From assembly GCA_038503075.1 (NCBI GenBank), contig JBCAML010000016.1:62001-126000 (forward strand): a stretch of 64,000 nucleotides of DNA. Direction: 5' to 3'. This DNA is from Gyromitra esculenta. Lineage: Eukaryota > Ascomycota > Pezizomycetes > Pezizales > Discinaceae. The notes beneath the pieces are model-generated. The model made no database searches. It was not told the origin of the DNA and saw only the letters and a program-made list of their open reading frames with translations. The translations under genes were made by a program, and so were the position numbers. Shown in pieces: positions 36,421 through 49,419 of the stretch (within the stretch, counting starts at the first letter, position 1; each line of letters opens with the position of its first letter).

Positions 36421-39400
36421 TTAAATTGGCGCCGATGTTGTGTGCGGTAGACGCGGCATTGATTCTCTCTTTCCCAACCTTGATTCTCCATTTTCCACAT
36501 TCCTCAAACTTTCTCCATGGAGCTGGTTTTGCGATATCGCTGGCACTTTGGCAGGCTCCTCTGTGTTCCCTCCCTCATTTTCGTATATCTTCTCAAACGG
36601 ATCTTCTAGCGGTCTCCCATTATGATCTGATGCCTTCGGAGTACTATTCACCGACATCATTGCTGGTTGCTGGTACTGCTGCTGCGATTGTGGCTCTATG
36701 TTTACCCTCTTAATCTCCGAGTTTGGAACAATTCCTTTCTCGGTCACAGCAAATCCTGGCCCTGACCCTGGCGTTCCATCCATCGATGCTACGTGTGCAA
36801 TTGCCGCTATCGTAAATGTAGACTTTTTGCCTGGAGAAACTGCAATATCATCGTCTTCCTCTATTGAATCATATGGGATAGATGATGGTGGAGTTAGTAA
36901 AGTGCTACTGGTTGGAGCACTGTTGCTTCGCATTGGGTGCCTCCCCGGACACCACTTCAGCAACATCTTTTCCAAAGTAGCACTTCTCACTGGCTTCGCT
37001 AGATAGTCATCCATTCCAGCCTCTCTGCATTTTTCTCGGTCGCCCCTTATAGCCGAGGCCGTCATCGCAACGATAGGAACAGCAGATAGCCACGCAGCAG
37101 CCGGGTTAGGTCTCTTTGGTTGCTGGAGCGGTTCGGGTGTGGCTTGACGCGGGTTTTTCCAGAGAGATACTGTTCTACTAGGTTCGGTTGCGTATTCATA
37201 GAGTTGGCCAGATCGGATAATGCGGGTGGCACTGTAGCCATCGAGTTCAGGCATTTGGACGTCCATGAGGATGATGTCGGGCCTTCGGCGTTCTGATCCA
37301 TCAGTGCTATTTAGCGATGAGTCGGGCTCCGAAGACCCGAGAGGTACAGCATCTTTAAGAAACTCTAGGGCTTCCAATCCATTACTAACAGCCGACACTG
37401 AGAAGTGAAGTTTCTTAATGAGCCTTATTGCGATCTGTTGGTTGATATCATCTAGCGATCTATTAGCAACGATTTTATCTCCAGGAAATAAGTGCCACAT
37501 ACTATCTTCAACAACTAAAACGTGTGTCCTCTTTCTTTCCTCTAGTTCCCTCTCCAACTCCGCTGCTACAGCGGCTGCAGGAATAGGCGCCGCAGCCCTC
37601 TTCAAGAGATTTGTTGAATGGCTTGTACTCCTTGTCCTTTGCTTCACCGCAAAATCCATCGGCGATTCTGGCGGCGTCGAAATTCCGCAGTCCGATGACC
37701 GACAAGATACTGATACATCGGACTGTAATCGATCTGGCAGGCAACTGATATCAGTTGGTTGTAGAAGACAACCATTACGGTATTGTGGGCGATGGAACGG
37801 AATGGTGAAATAGGCGGTTGTGCCAGCACCAAGGCTAGAAGAAAGACCAATAGTACCACCCATTAGGTCAACCAACTAAGTCCGAACCATTAGCGATTGT
37901 GAAAACATATTAAAGGGCGGCGAAGGTAAACATTTTTGCTAATCGTCAAACCAAGTCCTGTACCACCAAATCTTCTCGCTGTTGAGGAATCCGCTTGCGT
38001 GAATGGTTGAAATAACTTTTGCTGTACATCATCATCGATGCCAATTCCGGAGTCCTTGACTTCAAACCTCACAATAATAGTATCCTCATCTTCCTTCTCA
38101 ACTTCCACATACAATCTAATGAACCCCTCGTGTGTAAATTTAATACTATTCGTTAATAGATTAGTTAATATCTGCCTTATCCTCCCTGGATCCCCAATAA
38201 CCGTCATATCCTCACCAGCGTCGCCGTAATCAGCGTCACACTCAAATGCTAGTTTTCGCCGTTCAACATCAAAGCTCAGCATCTTGGTCACGTCCTGGAC
38301 AACAAGCGGTAAACTAAACTGAACCTCCTCGATATCGAGTCGTCCGGATTCGACCTTGGAGATATCAAGGATATCATTAATAACAGTCAGCAATGCGTTA
38401 GCTGACCGCTGTATGTTCTCCGCAAACTCGCGTTGCTCAATGTCCAATTCGGTACCCATTAGGATTTCGGACATCCCTACAACTCCAGCGATTGGCCTAC
38501 AACACTATCTAAGCTTTCAAGCCACACGCTTTAGGAAGGGAAAAACCAACGTCCGGATTTCATGTGACATGGACGCGAGAAACTCGCTCTTCAACTTGCT
38601 CGCCTCTTTAGCAGCACTCTCGTTCGCGATTAATATTTGGTTTTCTCGCTCTCTAGCTTCCAACTCCAAACTTGCATTATGCACCTCTGTTGTATCCAAG
38701 GACACACCAATTATTCCCGCGACGAAATTGTTGTCATATTTTCCCGCACTACCTTTCTTCCCTAATATGGGAACATACTTTGTTCTAAACCATCGTCCGT
38801 TCAATTCAGTTTCTGAGTATAACTCGGTCTCACGGCCCTTCAATATCTTCTCGATTGGCTCCAGGAACTGTGGACAATTCTGGAATAGGTCGTATATGTC
38901 AGTTCCAATGTAGGATTCGGCAGTGTCGTGAAGGTCCCAGATTATCGATCCCTCTAACAATGTGATATGGCTACTACAGTCAATCGCCCACAATGTGATC
39001 TGGGAGTGTTGGAGAACCTCTCGTAGTTGTTTCCTGGTCCGGCGGGCTTCGGAACGGGCTTCGACGAGGTCATGAATGTCAGTGCATGTACCATACCACT
39101 TTATGATTTCACCAGTACGTGGATCTCGGAGCGGTAAGGCGCGACCGAGCATCCACCGCCATACTCCATCATGGCGGCGACAGCGGTATTCTACGGTGTA
39201 GTCTTGCCCTGATGCGAGGCAGCGATTCCATTCTTTGGTAACTAAGGCCATATCGTCCTGTCAGAAAGAAGACGAGTCAGTTAATAATACTAAACTGGGA
39301 CAAAGGCAATGTATAATGTAATCATAAAGGAACGGTGGAAAAAAAATTGGCAAACGAAACGCTATTCAGAAATCGCGACAAGATAGAAGGGGTTATTACG

Positions 39401-41085
39401 GGATGAAAGGGTTGCTTCCAGCCCTTAATATAATAAAAAAATCAGCATCCTATCCCCTAATAAAGGAGTAGTATTCAGAGACCGTTACCATCCCCAATGA
39501 TTCCTCCTTTGTGAGGCCAGTATAGTCATACCACCTTTTCGAGTAATAGTCATGGTAGCCGTCGGGTCTCGTAGTCCATATCTGCAGCGTAAAATAATGA
39601 TCAATCATGAAAGCTCAACCAATATCACGGAGGGTGTGGTCGAACGTGCAAACCTACCAACTGGGGCATGCAATCACACATCGTCATGAACCTCAGCTCG
39701 TTTGTCTCTTCTTGCGTCACCAATTTCTCCTGATATTCCGTCACATCCCGTAACCACACCAAGCAGCCGAGAAACTCTCCAGTAACAGTATCATATATCC
39801 CATCTCCGTGACTATCAAATACCAGCTTTTTCCCTTCCCGTGAATACATGCCGAATCGGACAGACTCGATCGCTGTCCTTGTTCTAAGCAATTGAATTAT
39901 CGGATACTCCTCTAGATCCAGCTCCCGCTCGAAGTCCTCTGACCACACTTTGAACCACGTTGTTATGTCGCTGCGGTGAAAAGTATAAGTACCCTTTCTA
40001 GCATGCGAAAGAGCTTGAGCTGCACGGTTGGTGAAGCCCATCGAACCATCGTGCCACATCCCAAAGACAGGTATCTCCATTGCATCTAACACTGCATCTT
40101 TCATCCGCATCATCCTCTCCAAAACCGATGGAGTTGTTGATATATCTGAAGCTGGTGGGGCGCCCATCGGCAGTAAAGCAGACCCCAGTCTATTTGGCTC
40201 GGGTTTGACATGTGCTGCACTCACTTCGGGGAAGAATGATCCACCGGTATTAGTTGGCGATAGTGGGGAAGCCGTCGAAGTGAAAGTAAGCGTGAAGTGG
40301 CGCTCAGAATCAAGGATCCAAATAGAAACGATCATTTTGGCTTGAATCTGTGGAGGGCGTGGAGAGTCTTCGACGACTTTAGAGAATTCCCTTTTTTCGA
40401 TATCGCTGAAGTAGACATCCAGAGCTACGTCCCGCACTGGGTGGCCACGCAAAACGGGTGGCGCGTCTGAGGCCGAAGAACCAGCCTCTGAATTTATCAG
40501 AGAATTGGCGTTCACGAAGCCGTCTTCATCTCCGGACATATCTTTCGCCAGAGCATCTAGAAACAGCTCCCAACTAATCCATAATGGGCTGTTGCGCTGT
40601 AGCATATTAACTCCGAGCTCGGACAAACCTTTACCGTACAGCAGCTCTGTTATAGATAGGTTTAACGGCTCCTTGGAACTTCCTACCCGGCCCACAGGGT
40701 GGGTCGGTGGCTCCATGCCCAACAGCCTTCCCATAGCCTCATTTGCTAGGACTACCGTTTTATTTTGCGAAAGTACTAGTAATGGCGTTGGCAGTAATTG
40801 GAGTGCAGTGAACGCTAATGAAGCACCTGAAGGCGACGGAGGAATCGTAAGAGGAGGATGACTCGTGGGATGCGTTCTCACTGTGGGGATTTCTCTATTA
40901 GAGGAGTGGCGGTAGGGGAACGTAGGGAGAGGAATGGACTCTCGGGTCCCATAAGAAGGTTGAAGGATGGGACCATTATCCCCAAACACACCGGTGACAG
41001 AGGATGCATTCTTCGTAGAACCATCACTCTTGCCAGCCGCAGTATTTTCATGTGGCCTGGGGCGATTATCAGAAACGCGGACCAT
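36421..41085 (-). CDS. Hybrid histidine kinase (PAS-PAS-HisKA-HATPase-receiver), seven exons
   Basis: Exons on the minus strand are 41085-39658, 39581-39489, 39423-39400, 39257-38551, 38496-37932, 37875-37503 and 37451-36421, giving 1406 residues. The order is a disordered N-terminus, a PAS-like region ([20 protein letters not shown]), a PAS/PAC domain (from [22 protein letters not shown]), a linker with a further PAS-like domain, a HisKA box ([12 protein letters not shown], His747), a HATPase ([24 protein letters not shown]) and a receiver domain (Asp1127 in [11 protein letters not shown]). Splicing restores every motif. Exon 3 is 24 nt and supplies GWKQPFHP between PAS strands. The sixth intron (37502-37452, 51 nt) interrupts the receiver at VVEDN. 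This is a cytosolic phosphorelay sensor that should pass phosphate to an Ypd1-type transfer protein. The stimulus is unknown. The ATG at 41085 is chosen because the longer frame starts with TTG. Confidence 0.92.
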
Positions 41086-44000
41086 GGTGGTCAAATCGCG
41101 GGGTCTCTTAGATCCCCTCCGTTCAAACTTCCTTTCGCCTGAGTTCCCCCGCCTGTGGTAGAAATAGAAACAAATGTTTTCTGGATGTTGCGCGCGAAGG
41201 AAACCAAGGTCTAAGTTCAAGGTAATAGGAGATTTAGTAATTGTTCTAGACTACTCTTTGTTCTCTGCAAACTCGTGCCGTCTTGTTGGCCAACCACCAG
41301 CTAGCCAACGGCTTAAACGAACCTGTTTTTTTTTTTGAGCACTCCCAAATGCTAGAAGATGTGGCCCCTGTCGATGCCCGGTTACATAAGATTGGATGTT
41401 GATCTGCTCTCTTCCAGGTTCAGGTTGAGCACGATCCGCGCAGACGTTTACTTGTAGATACTGGACAATCACTCGCGGTCAAAGGAAGGCCCAGGTAATC
41501 TTGCGATCGCCCAGCTGCAAGTACCGAAGTTGAAGTGCGTCCTGCTGTGGTGAAAACAGTTAAGGAGATTTGGGATCTCATGGGGCGATGCCCTTTGCTA
41601 GAACTCGTATTCAGGAAATCTTGTCCTGGTAGGGCAATTCAGCGGAATCACATAAAAACGGGTAAAATAGATAATGTAAGAGACTCGGATTCAGGAGGCG
41701 GAAAAGGAGCTGGCCACACGGGACTCCCACGAGACTGACAACTCACTGGTTGCTGACTGACTGTGGACCATGCGACAGCGTTAGCTCTCAACGCTCGAGA
41801 AAGAGAACCGGCGATTGAAAAACAGGCACTTGCCTGCTGCTAAAGCCGCCGAGCCCGCTGTACTCTCCGTGAAGTCTGTTGATTCTATGAAGGCTGTCCT
41901 GCGTACATGTGATATATGTAATACTATTTTCCGGACCCCTCACCCCGTTATTCTCCTCTCACGGTTGGTCTCCCCGTGCCGAGTCCGCGGGGACTGTACA
42001 GTAGACTCTACTGTTCTCGAGTCTTGACCCGCCACCCACGACGCCGGGCTCGGACAATCATCCACACAGAGTTCGCCGCAGTCTTGGCGCACCGCACTTT
42101 CCCCGCTAGCGAAGCTCCCCGAATAAGAACGCTCACATCTATGGACCCTTTCATAATGCATCTGCATCACCCACCGCTCCTGCCAACTGTCCAGGACCCG
42201 GGAGGGTTCAGATCCAAAGGTCCTTGGTCGCTGCCGGATCGTCACCACACCTGACAGGAGTAGATCAGAAACCGTCGCAACTAGGTTCAGCAATTTCCCA
42301 TGCGGAAATATCGAGAAGTCTCATGATCAGGATTCGGAAGAGTGAGAAACGCCTTTCTTTGAGCAGCATTCGTGTAACATTCATGGGACTTACTTTAGAC
42401 AGTCTTACGCTTCCCACACCAGACGCGTTCTTGGGCTGGCTCACCGATGCATGCGGACTGTGTTTGTGCTGTTGAATCGGACATGTCCTTGGTTATGTGG
42501 TTTAACGATCCCTGTATATAGTGACATGAATGTTTACTAACGCAGATGATACCGGTTTCCCCCCTTTTCTCAGGTGTCGCAAATTGCTTGGATACCACGC
42601 ATTCGATATCTGGGGGTTGCCCTCATCACCAGCAAAGTCAGTCGTTGTTCTACCTCCCTCTCGAGTATAATTCTCGCTATTAGATGTCTCCTTTTTTTTC
42701 TTCTCCCGTCGATTTTCTCCACTTTTGTTTTCGTTGGCTGGTAGAGTACATACAGTCGCAACTCGGTATGCCGAATGCCAAGTATCGAGTGAATTCCGTA
42801 CGTGACAGCAGATTATTCGTAACAGCAGATAATTCTTAGACCTAGGGTACCATAAAATCTTAGGGTTAGGGAGATTTAAGTCTATGGAAGGCACTAGCAC
42901 TCTCAGCAGATATAAATATCGGCTGCCAAGCTAATAAAATCCGTGACGGTAAATATTATTTATATAATGGCAGGGGTCTAGAATATCTCCTACCTCCCAT
43001 ACGGCACGAGATAGCAAAAAATGCGGGGCTGCAGATTCATTTTGGTGGTGAAAGCCATAGCGGTAAAATTTGTACGTGACAGCAAGGGACCTGGGGCGGT
43101 AAGTTCTAGCATATTGAGCTGCGGCTGTATGCTTTTTTCCGTCGTGCATGGGTTTCGTGATATGTGAGCCTACATTCCGCAAATACGACATTCTCCAGAG
43201 ATGATGACGTCACGTCATGTGATCGTCTCCGATAAGGTTTCGGGAATCGGCTCCCCCATCTCTACGGTTCAAAGCTGGAAAGCTTATTTCCAACCCAACC
43301 AGCTCGTCATATCCTCCTCTAGTAACTCCAAACTCCAGCTGAGCAAACTATCGGAAGCAAATCGACCCGCGACACCTGCGCAATTAAGCACTCCGCACCC
43401 AACAGGGAATTGGATTAAGTGATGAGAATTCGTCATCGTATCCCGTCCCGGAGAACGATCCGTGGTCAGGCAGTGTAGTGAACATGTTTAAGAGCTATTG
43501 TTGAGGCTTGATGAAGAGCCCTTGCAGTTTCCCACTAACTCACCCTTGCGTGTTCCATCTTCTCAAGCCGGAGTTACCCGTTGTTTAGACCGCCTGATCA
43601 GACTCTCATCGTGTTCGTTCCATCAGGTAACAACGGTCCGCCTCATAACTAGGTAGGTAACTTTAACTAGAGAATACGAAAGTAGAGAACCCGGAGAGCT
43701 CTAGGCCCCACAAACTCGAAGTTTAAGAATTGTTACAACGATCATGCCACATCACTCGACATATTTACTGTACTGAAAGGGCAGAAAATAACAAACTAAT
43801 AGTTAGTCAGCAGTGACTGGTTACCCCATAACTGAAACTCCATATAGGCGAACTCCATGCAGAGATGGCCGAAAAGTCGGAATGTAAGCCGAAGAGGGGA
43901 GGGAGATAAGGTAAGAGTCTGTAGGACACAAACTTAGCTGATGGAGAGGGATGAAAGAGAATGGGTACTTTCAAGTCCCTTATCCAGCTCTGTTTTCTGC

Positions 44001-44621
44001 GCTTCGCAATGCAACCCAACCCGTAGCTAGTGGTCTGGGTATAAAATAAAGTATCTCCCTCGAACCAAGTATCGGAGAATTTCATTGCCAGAGAGGCCTA
44101 TCCCTCTATCTCCATGCGCGGTCCTATCTTTTATCTCAATCAAAAGTAGAGAGTGAAGGATTGGAAGAGAAGGAGGGGATTTTAAAGACGTGGAGGAGTG
44201 ATTGGTGTACTCTACGTCAGTCCATAAAAGCTGACCCCGTGAGCAATAAACGAGTTTAGGGACTAGCCATTTCGTAGCGCTCGGCTCACCAAAAGTTTAA
44301 AACTTCAACCAGCATCCGGCCTGAAGCACATGCGAGTGTCGTTCGGTAAAACCCCGCCTTAAGGGGTAATACTCTAGCGAGGTTTAATATCCCGGCTTAA
44401 ATCTTGCACTGTGGGCAATAGCTTGAGGACCTCAAGGCGTATTTGTCTCTAGTTCCTCAATAGTGATTGCAACTACACGTACTTCAACGGGGTTTCGCAG
44501 AACGACACTCATTTACTAGTGATACCATCAATTAACTCTTAATATCTAAGAAGACAACAGAAACTAAATGTAGGAATACAACCCATCCTAAAAGACAAAC
44601 CAACCATTTAGCAACAATCTT
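41086..44621. other. Gene-poor region
   Basis: No supported gene was found in 3.5 kb. The only notable short element is a CRE-like palindrome at 43205. The first 150 bp upstream of 41085 contain the kinase leader. Confidence 0.45.
43205..43217. promoter_or_regulatory. Overlapping CRE/ATF-type sites
   Basis: TGACGTCACGTCA contains a perfect eight-base CRE palindrome followed by an overlapping half-site. Such sites bind CREB/ATF-type bZIP factors in fungi. There is no adjacent gene to assign it to, so its function is doubtful. Confidence 0.3.
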
Positions 44622-45764
44622 CTAGCCATGCAAAACATGATTAACTATCGCAGTACAGTATTCCTCCTTGTATACATACACCTTATTAGGGGCCCACAAG
44701 AATCTCAAGCTAAGAAATACAAGTCGAAGGTCCATTCGCATAACTTTTCCAATCTCAACCCAATCCCCGCTCCACAGCATAGTAGAATAAATAGTGAGCT
44801 CTCGAAGAGTTGATTTGTGTCGTCCGAGAAATTCGTAAAGCTCGTCATCGGATATCCCGACTCCGCCGAACTCGAGCCGCTTCAGATAGGGCCAGGTGTG
44901 GCTCCCAATGACCCCGGAGAAAGGTTTTTTTCCATGAGAATCCGCAAAGTAGACTCCCAAATTTTCAAGATTTGCAGCGGCGTGAAAGTAGTCTCTCAAT
45001 GGAGTTCCTTGAGACTTTCTACCAGCATCGTTGTCGATTCTCAGGTCTATGGTTTTGCAGTTACGGAAAATTGCGGCAGCACGTTGATCCAATTCTGGAT
45101 CCTGGAATGCGGAAGCGTAGATCCCAGCCTCTCTCTGATATACTCCGCCGGCCTTAAAAGAAGTTATCTTCGCGCCCGAGAGATATGCGGCATTCACGTA
45201 TGCCTCAAATGCCAGCGAGTAGAGTCCCACCTCGGCGAGTGATTCCGATACGAGTGGAGTCACTTGTTTCCAAGGCGTGCGACCAGGAACTTTATCAGAC
45301 AAAGTGAGGCCTTGAAGGCGCGGAAAGTGAGTAAACGCTGTTGTGAGTTTTTCCGTGTGTTCAGGTGAGGTCAGGAATTCGTAAGATTGATCGACAAAGG
45401 TTTGAAAGATGCTAAGAATTTCGCTATAATCATCGTCTTCCTCAAGCTTGTCCACCTCTTTATAATTGCGAACATCTCCCCTCCCCAACTCTCGCTTAAA
45501 GTCAGGCCATATCAGCTCCCCGAAAGCATGATACGAGACGTCAAGTGTCACCTCCTTCACGTAGCGGGCTAACTTGGGTTTGCAAGAAATCCCATGCAAA
45601 CGGTTTAGATCATCTAGTGAAGGCATAAGCAAGATATTTCGGAAGAGAAACTCTTCCCCGAGCTGAGCAAACGAGCTTTGTACCAGACGTAGGTTCTTGA
45701 TGTCACACTTTGATTCGACGTGGCTGAAGATCTCTCTAATGATTTCGATACTAAGCGTTTCCAT
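44622..45764 (-). CDS. F-box-like protein
   Basis: This is a single exon of 380 residues with an ATG at 45764. The N-terminus, LSIEIIREIFSHVESKCDIKNLRLVQSSF, is a degenerate F-box, normally the Skp1-binding part of an SCF ubiquitin ligase. It is followed by an LRR-like region with repeated L-x-x-L-x-L patterns (ENLGVYF, LKRLEFGGVGISDDELYEFL, LRELTIY). Large families of such F-box/LRR-like proteins are typical of filamentous ascomycetes. The substrate cannot be inferred. The gene is intact, without introns, and sits alone between gene-poor regions. Confidence 0.75.
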   Translation of the reverse strand: METLSIEIIREIFSHVESKCDIKNLRLVQSSFAQLGEEFLFRNILLMPSLDDLNRLHGISCKPKLARYVKEVTLDVSYHAFGELIWPDFKRELGRGDVRNYKEVDKLEEDDDYSEILSIFQTFVDQSYEFLTSPEHTEKLTTAFTHFPRLQGLTLSDKVPGRTPWKQVTPLVSESLAEVGLYSLAFEAYVNAAYLSGAKITSFKAGGVYQREAGIYASAFQDPELDQRAAAIFRNCKTIDLRIDNDAGRKSQGTPLRDYFHAAANLENLGVYFADSHGKKPFSGVIGSHTWPYLKRLEFGGVGISDDELYEFLGRHKSTLRELTIYSTMLWSGDWVEIGKVMRMDLRLVFLSLRFLWAPNKVYVYKEEYCTAIVNHVLHG

Positions 45765-48520
45765 TGTTGATTACACGAAGCTAGATTATTGATATATTTT
45801 GGGAGAGTTTCTTTATAAATCGTTAGTACTTCCCGGTAATAAAAAAAGGACAATGTATCCACTTACTGAGTGACTAGACGTAGTACTAGCAAGGTATTGA
45901 GGTTTGAGGTTTAAGTTTCCAGTACCAAATACCGAGTCTAGATAGCTCTTTCACCAATATAATATTAGTTTACCACAGCCCAAACTAACAAAGTCATTTA
46001 TTTAGGAACTTACCTAGACCAACAACTTTCTGATAGCACTTGGTAGTCGAATGGAAGGTACAATACTAGGGGTTTAAGAACTTGGCCATGTTAAACTCAA
46101 GATCACAAGATGACGAAGTATGACGAACTCTAATCATACGACAGCCCGCCAACCCCACAGACATCTTAACTTGAGAAGGAAATCCGTGTGAAGACGTTGG
46201 AATCGCCTCTCCATGCAAGACATCTACTAAAGGGTCAAAGCCCGCGAAAACGTAGTACTCAACCTTGTGGTGCCTGTCAGTTATGTAAGGTACATATGGG
46301 GTTTTTCGGGATAGGGTAACGTTGGTATTTATAGACACCCTAGAAATGGCTTGAGCGGAAGATATCGCCGAGTGACATTTTATGAATCGCGTGATTTCAG
46401 TTCCACTAAAAGAATCAAGCTGACGCTTAGCAGGATTCATAATATTTCTCCCCAATTCCACCAGCTGGCTTTGAATACAAATTTCTAACGAAAAAACGCT
46501 ATATAGACATGCCCCACGTCCTACCATTCAGTTTAGAATCTATTGGGTTTCTGTTTAAAGAAAACCTCCGAGTACGGAAGGTGAGGAAGCTACAGCCCTT
46601 GGCGCCATGGCAGGCCTAGACATGATACGATATGAGCAGTACCGAGCGGGATGCGGGCAGCAGAGCCTGACTTAAAACTGGTTTCCATCAGGCCGGGTGC
46701 CGCGCTGCGAATATGACCGCTGGAGATCTACACGTGTGGGCTTTTGTGGTCTGTGCGCGTCACGGTCCATCACTCCCGGACCCTCTGACGTATTTGGCAG
46801 GTTACATATCCAATAGAACGATTTAATCACCACAAAACGCTTAGCAAACCCTCGTCACACAGCTGACCGGAGATCTTTCTGTCGATTGCCGATACTCAGC
46901 CTGTGGTGATGGCTGCATGCCTGCCTTAGAGATTGTTACCGCAGTGGTGGTGCATAGGCTTAAATCAAACGGAGGTGACACCAAAAAAACCTGCTTGAGG
47001 GAACCTAACCCTGAATTTGGGCAGCTAGATTATATAAAACTACCGAAGTGTTTGGTGCTACGCTCGTCTAGTTTTTGTGGGCGGAAATATCAAAGTCCTT
47101 TGGTTTGGTATTGTTTGGCCATTTTGGCGTGGATATCGGGTACCAGCGTGGGCATATCTCGTATCAAACTATCATTTCCTACGCATCGCTGGTTCTGATG
47201 TTTTTTGGCTCCCAGGTATTGCTTGCGATTAGCAGCTACATGTATTCTCAGCTCGGTGGTTTTTCCGTCAGCTATTTTCACCCCGCTTAGGCCCATTATC
47301 AAACTTCGTCTTTCCCCGCTATTGGGCTTGATACGACGGCCAAAACAGGAGGCCGGCGCCTTGTTAATCATTCTGCCCCACGGTCGACATCTAGAATACT
47401 CTATAGCACATCTCAGCTATCTGAGCCCTCACGTCACAGCTTTCACGACCCCTAGCTGAGACTCTCATACATATGGCGGGCATTCATCGCAATAGTAAAA
47501 GATGACATAGTTGAGTTTCTTGAGCACAGTTCTAATTAGAAATCACCTCGAAACTTAATTTCCCTCCAAGCCTTACTAACCAAGCGTAAGTATTTGGTTA
47601 GAATATTGAAAATTCGCTCACCGGTCCCGCGGATGTGTTGGTATGACTAAGACCTAAGCAGTGGGCTGACGAGGAAGAGGCAAGCGATAGGCAGTAGGGT
47701 AAGACGCTGGTAGGATATTTTTACTGTCGCTCATGGTAGTGAATAGGACCTACGGCCTTGATATTGACACATTGCTTAGCGGAGAAAGTGTAAGGTCAGA
47801 CATGTAATATCACTCGATTACCGGGTCGGCGTCCATTAGGTATCGTCGTCGGTAACTGGAAACAGTTTCTCTACCAAGGAAAGCTCAATCACCAGGAGAC
47901 ACCCCCTGCCCTGCGAAGTGGGAGTCGCGGAGGACGTTTCAAATCAGACCATAAGGAAGCCAAGTACCGAAATGAGAAGTTGGTTCTGTGTATTCCACAT
48001 GGCAGGTGTTCACACGTCGAGAGAAATATATAACTAATCTAAAAGTATAAATCAATACTTAATCTGCGAACAGCCCCAAGAACCCGATATTCAGGTATAT
48101 CCAACTGCGCTCTGTACGCCCGTACGCCCGCCCTAATAGTACGCCCAGTACACCCATACATCCGCCTCTACAGAATCCTTCTAAGTTGGAACCCTAGCTC
48201 TCTCCTCGGCTTCATAAGCTAGCTGAGCTCACCCACGCCCTCCCAACAACACTTCCCTTATATGACTTCCACCTTTTGCTTGCCCTTCCGCTCCTGCCTC
48301 CGTAAAAGAACTTCGCTAACGGGTTACTAGGGAGTGTTCGACCTCCCCCTCGGACGCCTCCTATATCGCCCGCTCGTCTGCCCTAGAAACATCTATACAC
48401 TGCAGGATCGACCTCCCCTAGGGCGCCCATAGACGCTTGTTCAACTGTAGGATCGACAGCGGGAGTGGATGGCCATGTAAACCGGCGGGTGACGCAGCAG
48501 TGCAGTGTTAAGCGTAGAAG
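45765..48520. other. Gene-poor region
   Basis: No supported gene was found. A copy of the dispersed motif (CATGTAATATCACTCGAT) lies at 47801-47818. GTACGCCC is repeated at about 48117-48150. A 153-codon ATG frame (46527-46066, minus) lacks motifs and was not accepted. Confidence 0.45.
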
Positions 48521-48539
48521 CATTAAATAATCTTAACGG

Positions 48540-49015
48540 CAATAGGTGTTGCCTGGATAAACTGCCAGTCATACTAGCTAGCTAAACATAGATAGGTAAA
48601 AACAAACTCGCTTTGCATATCTGCGAGCTGCTCTTGTATTACCCCAAGGGTAGCCATCATTTATTGATGATTCGCACTCATCTGCTGCTGTAAGACATCA
48701 AAGCTGGCGACCATGGGCATATCAGGAACTAAGGCGATTTCATTTGCGACTGTTTCGAGATGATTCGTGACAGCTACAAAATTTGGATGCGCCGTTATAT
48801 CCATCGGGAATGTTTCTCGGGGCGGTCGGGAGAAATCTAGATAGTCTGTCAATCAATGGATCTGTGGTGCCTGATCATTGGTTGCTATTCAACTTACATA
48901 AGACCAGACACTGCTCCGTCCCTTCGGTAAATAGCTTTATGCCTTGCCTCCTATCGTCTCGTGGTGTATATATGCTGCTCTTTCTCGAGTCGTGAGGTTG
49001 AATGAACCAAGTGTA
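48540..49015 (-). pseudogene. Remnant of a multi-exon gene with an in-frame stop
   Basis: Two exons can be traced on the minus strand. One ends at 48898 with a GTAAGT donor, and the next starts at 48845 after TTGACAG, separated by a 52-nt intron. Joined, they read ...FTEGTEQCLVL YYLDFSRPPRETFP... and continue in one frame through a glutamine-rich, helix-like segment (DVLQQQMSANHQ). A TAA at 48663-48661 then interrupts. Directly after it the same frame resumes with MMATLGVIQEQLADMQSEF. The composition on both sides of the stop is alike, as expected if CAA became TAA. No start codon was found, and a stop lies upstream of the first exon. The family is not recognised, and a mobile-element protein is one possibility. 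Confidence 0.45.
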
Positions 49016-49417
49016 GGGATCCTCCCCTACTTATAGCAAAACGCGACCATGGCCAAGTCTCACGCTATCTGTTGTTTTACCCCTGCGTCACATCTTCACG
49101 TCATCGATGTGCCAAGCTTCAATTGCAGCGTTCTGCTCCAACCGGAACGTTCTCAAGAATACTGCGTGTTCTCCTGGATTTACTTTCAGCATTCTGCGAA
49201 TGGCAGAGTCTTATATTTTTCAGCTTGGGGCTGAAGAGGGTCTTTGGTTGCTGGCTTTAGTTGCGCTCTCCCAGTGTGTATCGCGAGCGAAATTTCCCTT
49301 CTGTTACCGAGGACTCCCGTCTCCTAGAACTACACCTCTCTTCTCTCTTTTATACTTCCCTCCATTGCGGCATCGTTTCCCCCTGTAAACCCTTAATCCT
49401 CCCTTAGCTCAACACGC
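49016..49417. other. Intergenic, no gene seen
   Basis: This lies between the gene remnant and the MITE. Open frames of 60-93 codons on the plus strand overlap each other in different frames and lack motifs. Confidence 0.45.
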
Positions 49418-49419
49418 TA

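Noticed and set aside
46066..46527. 153-codon ATG-started frame on the minus strand
   Set aside because: No motif or family resemblance. Its composition does not differ clearly from random translation.
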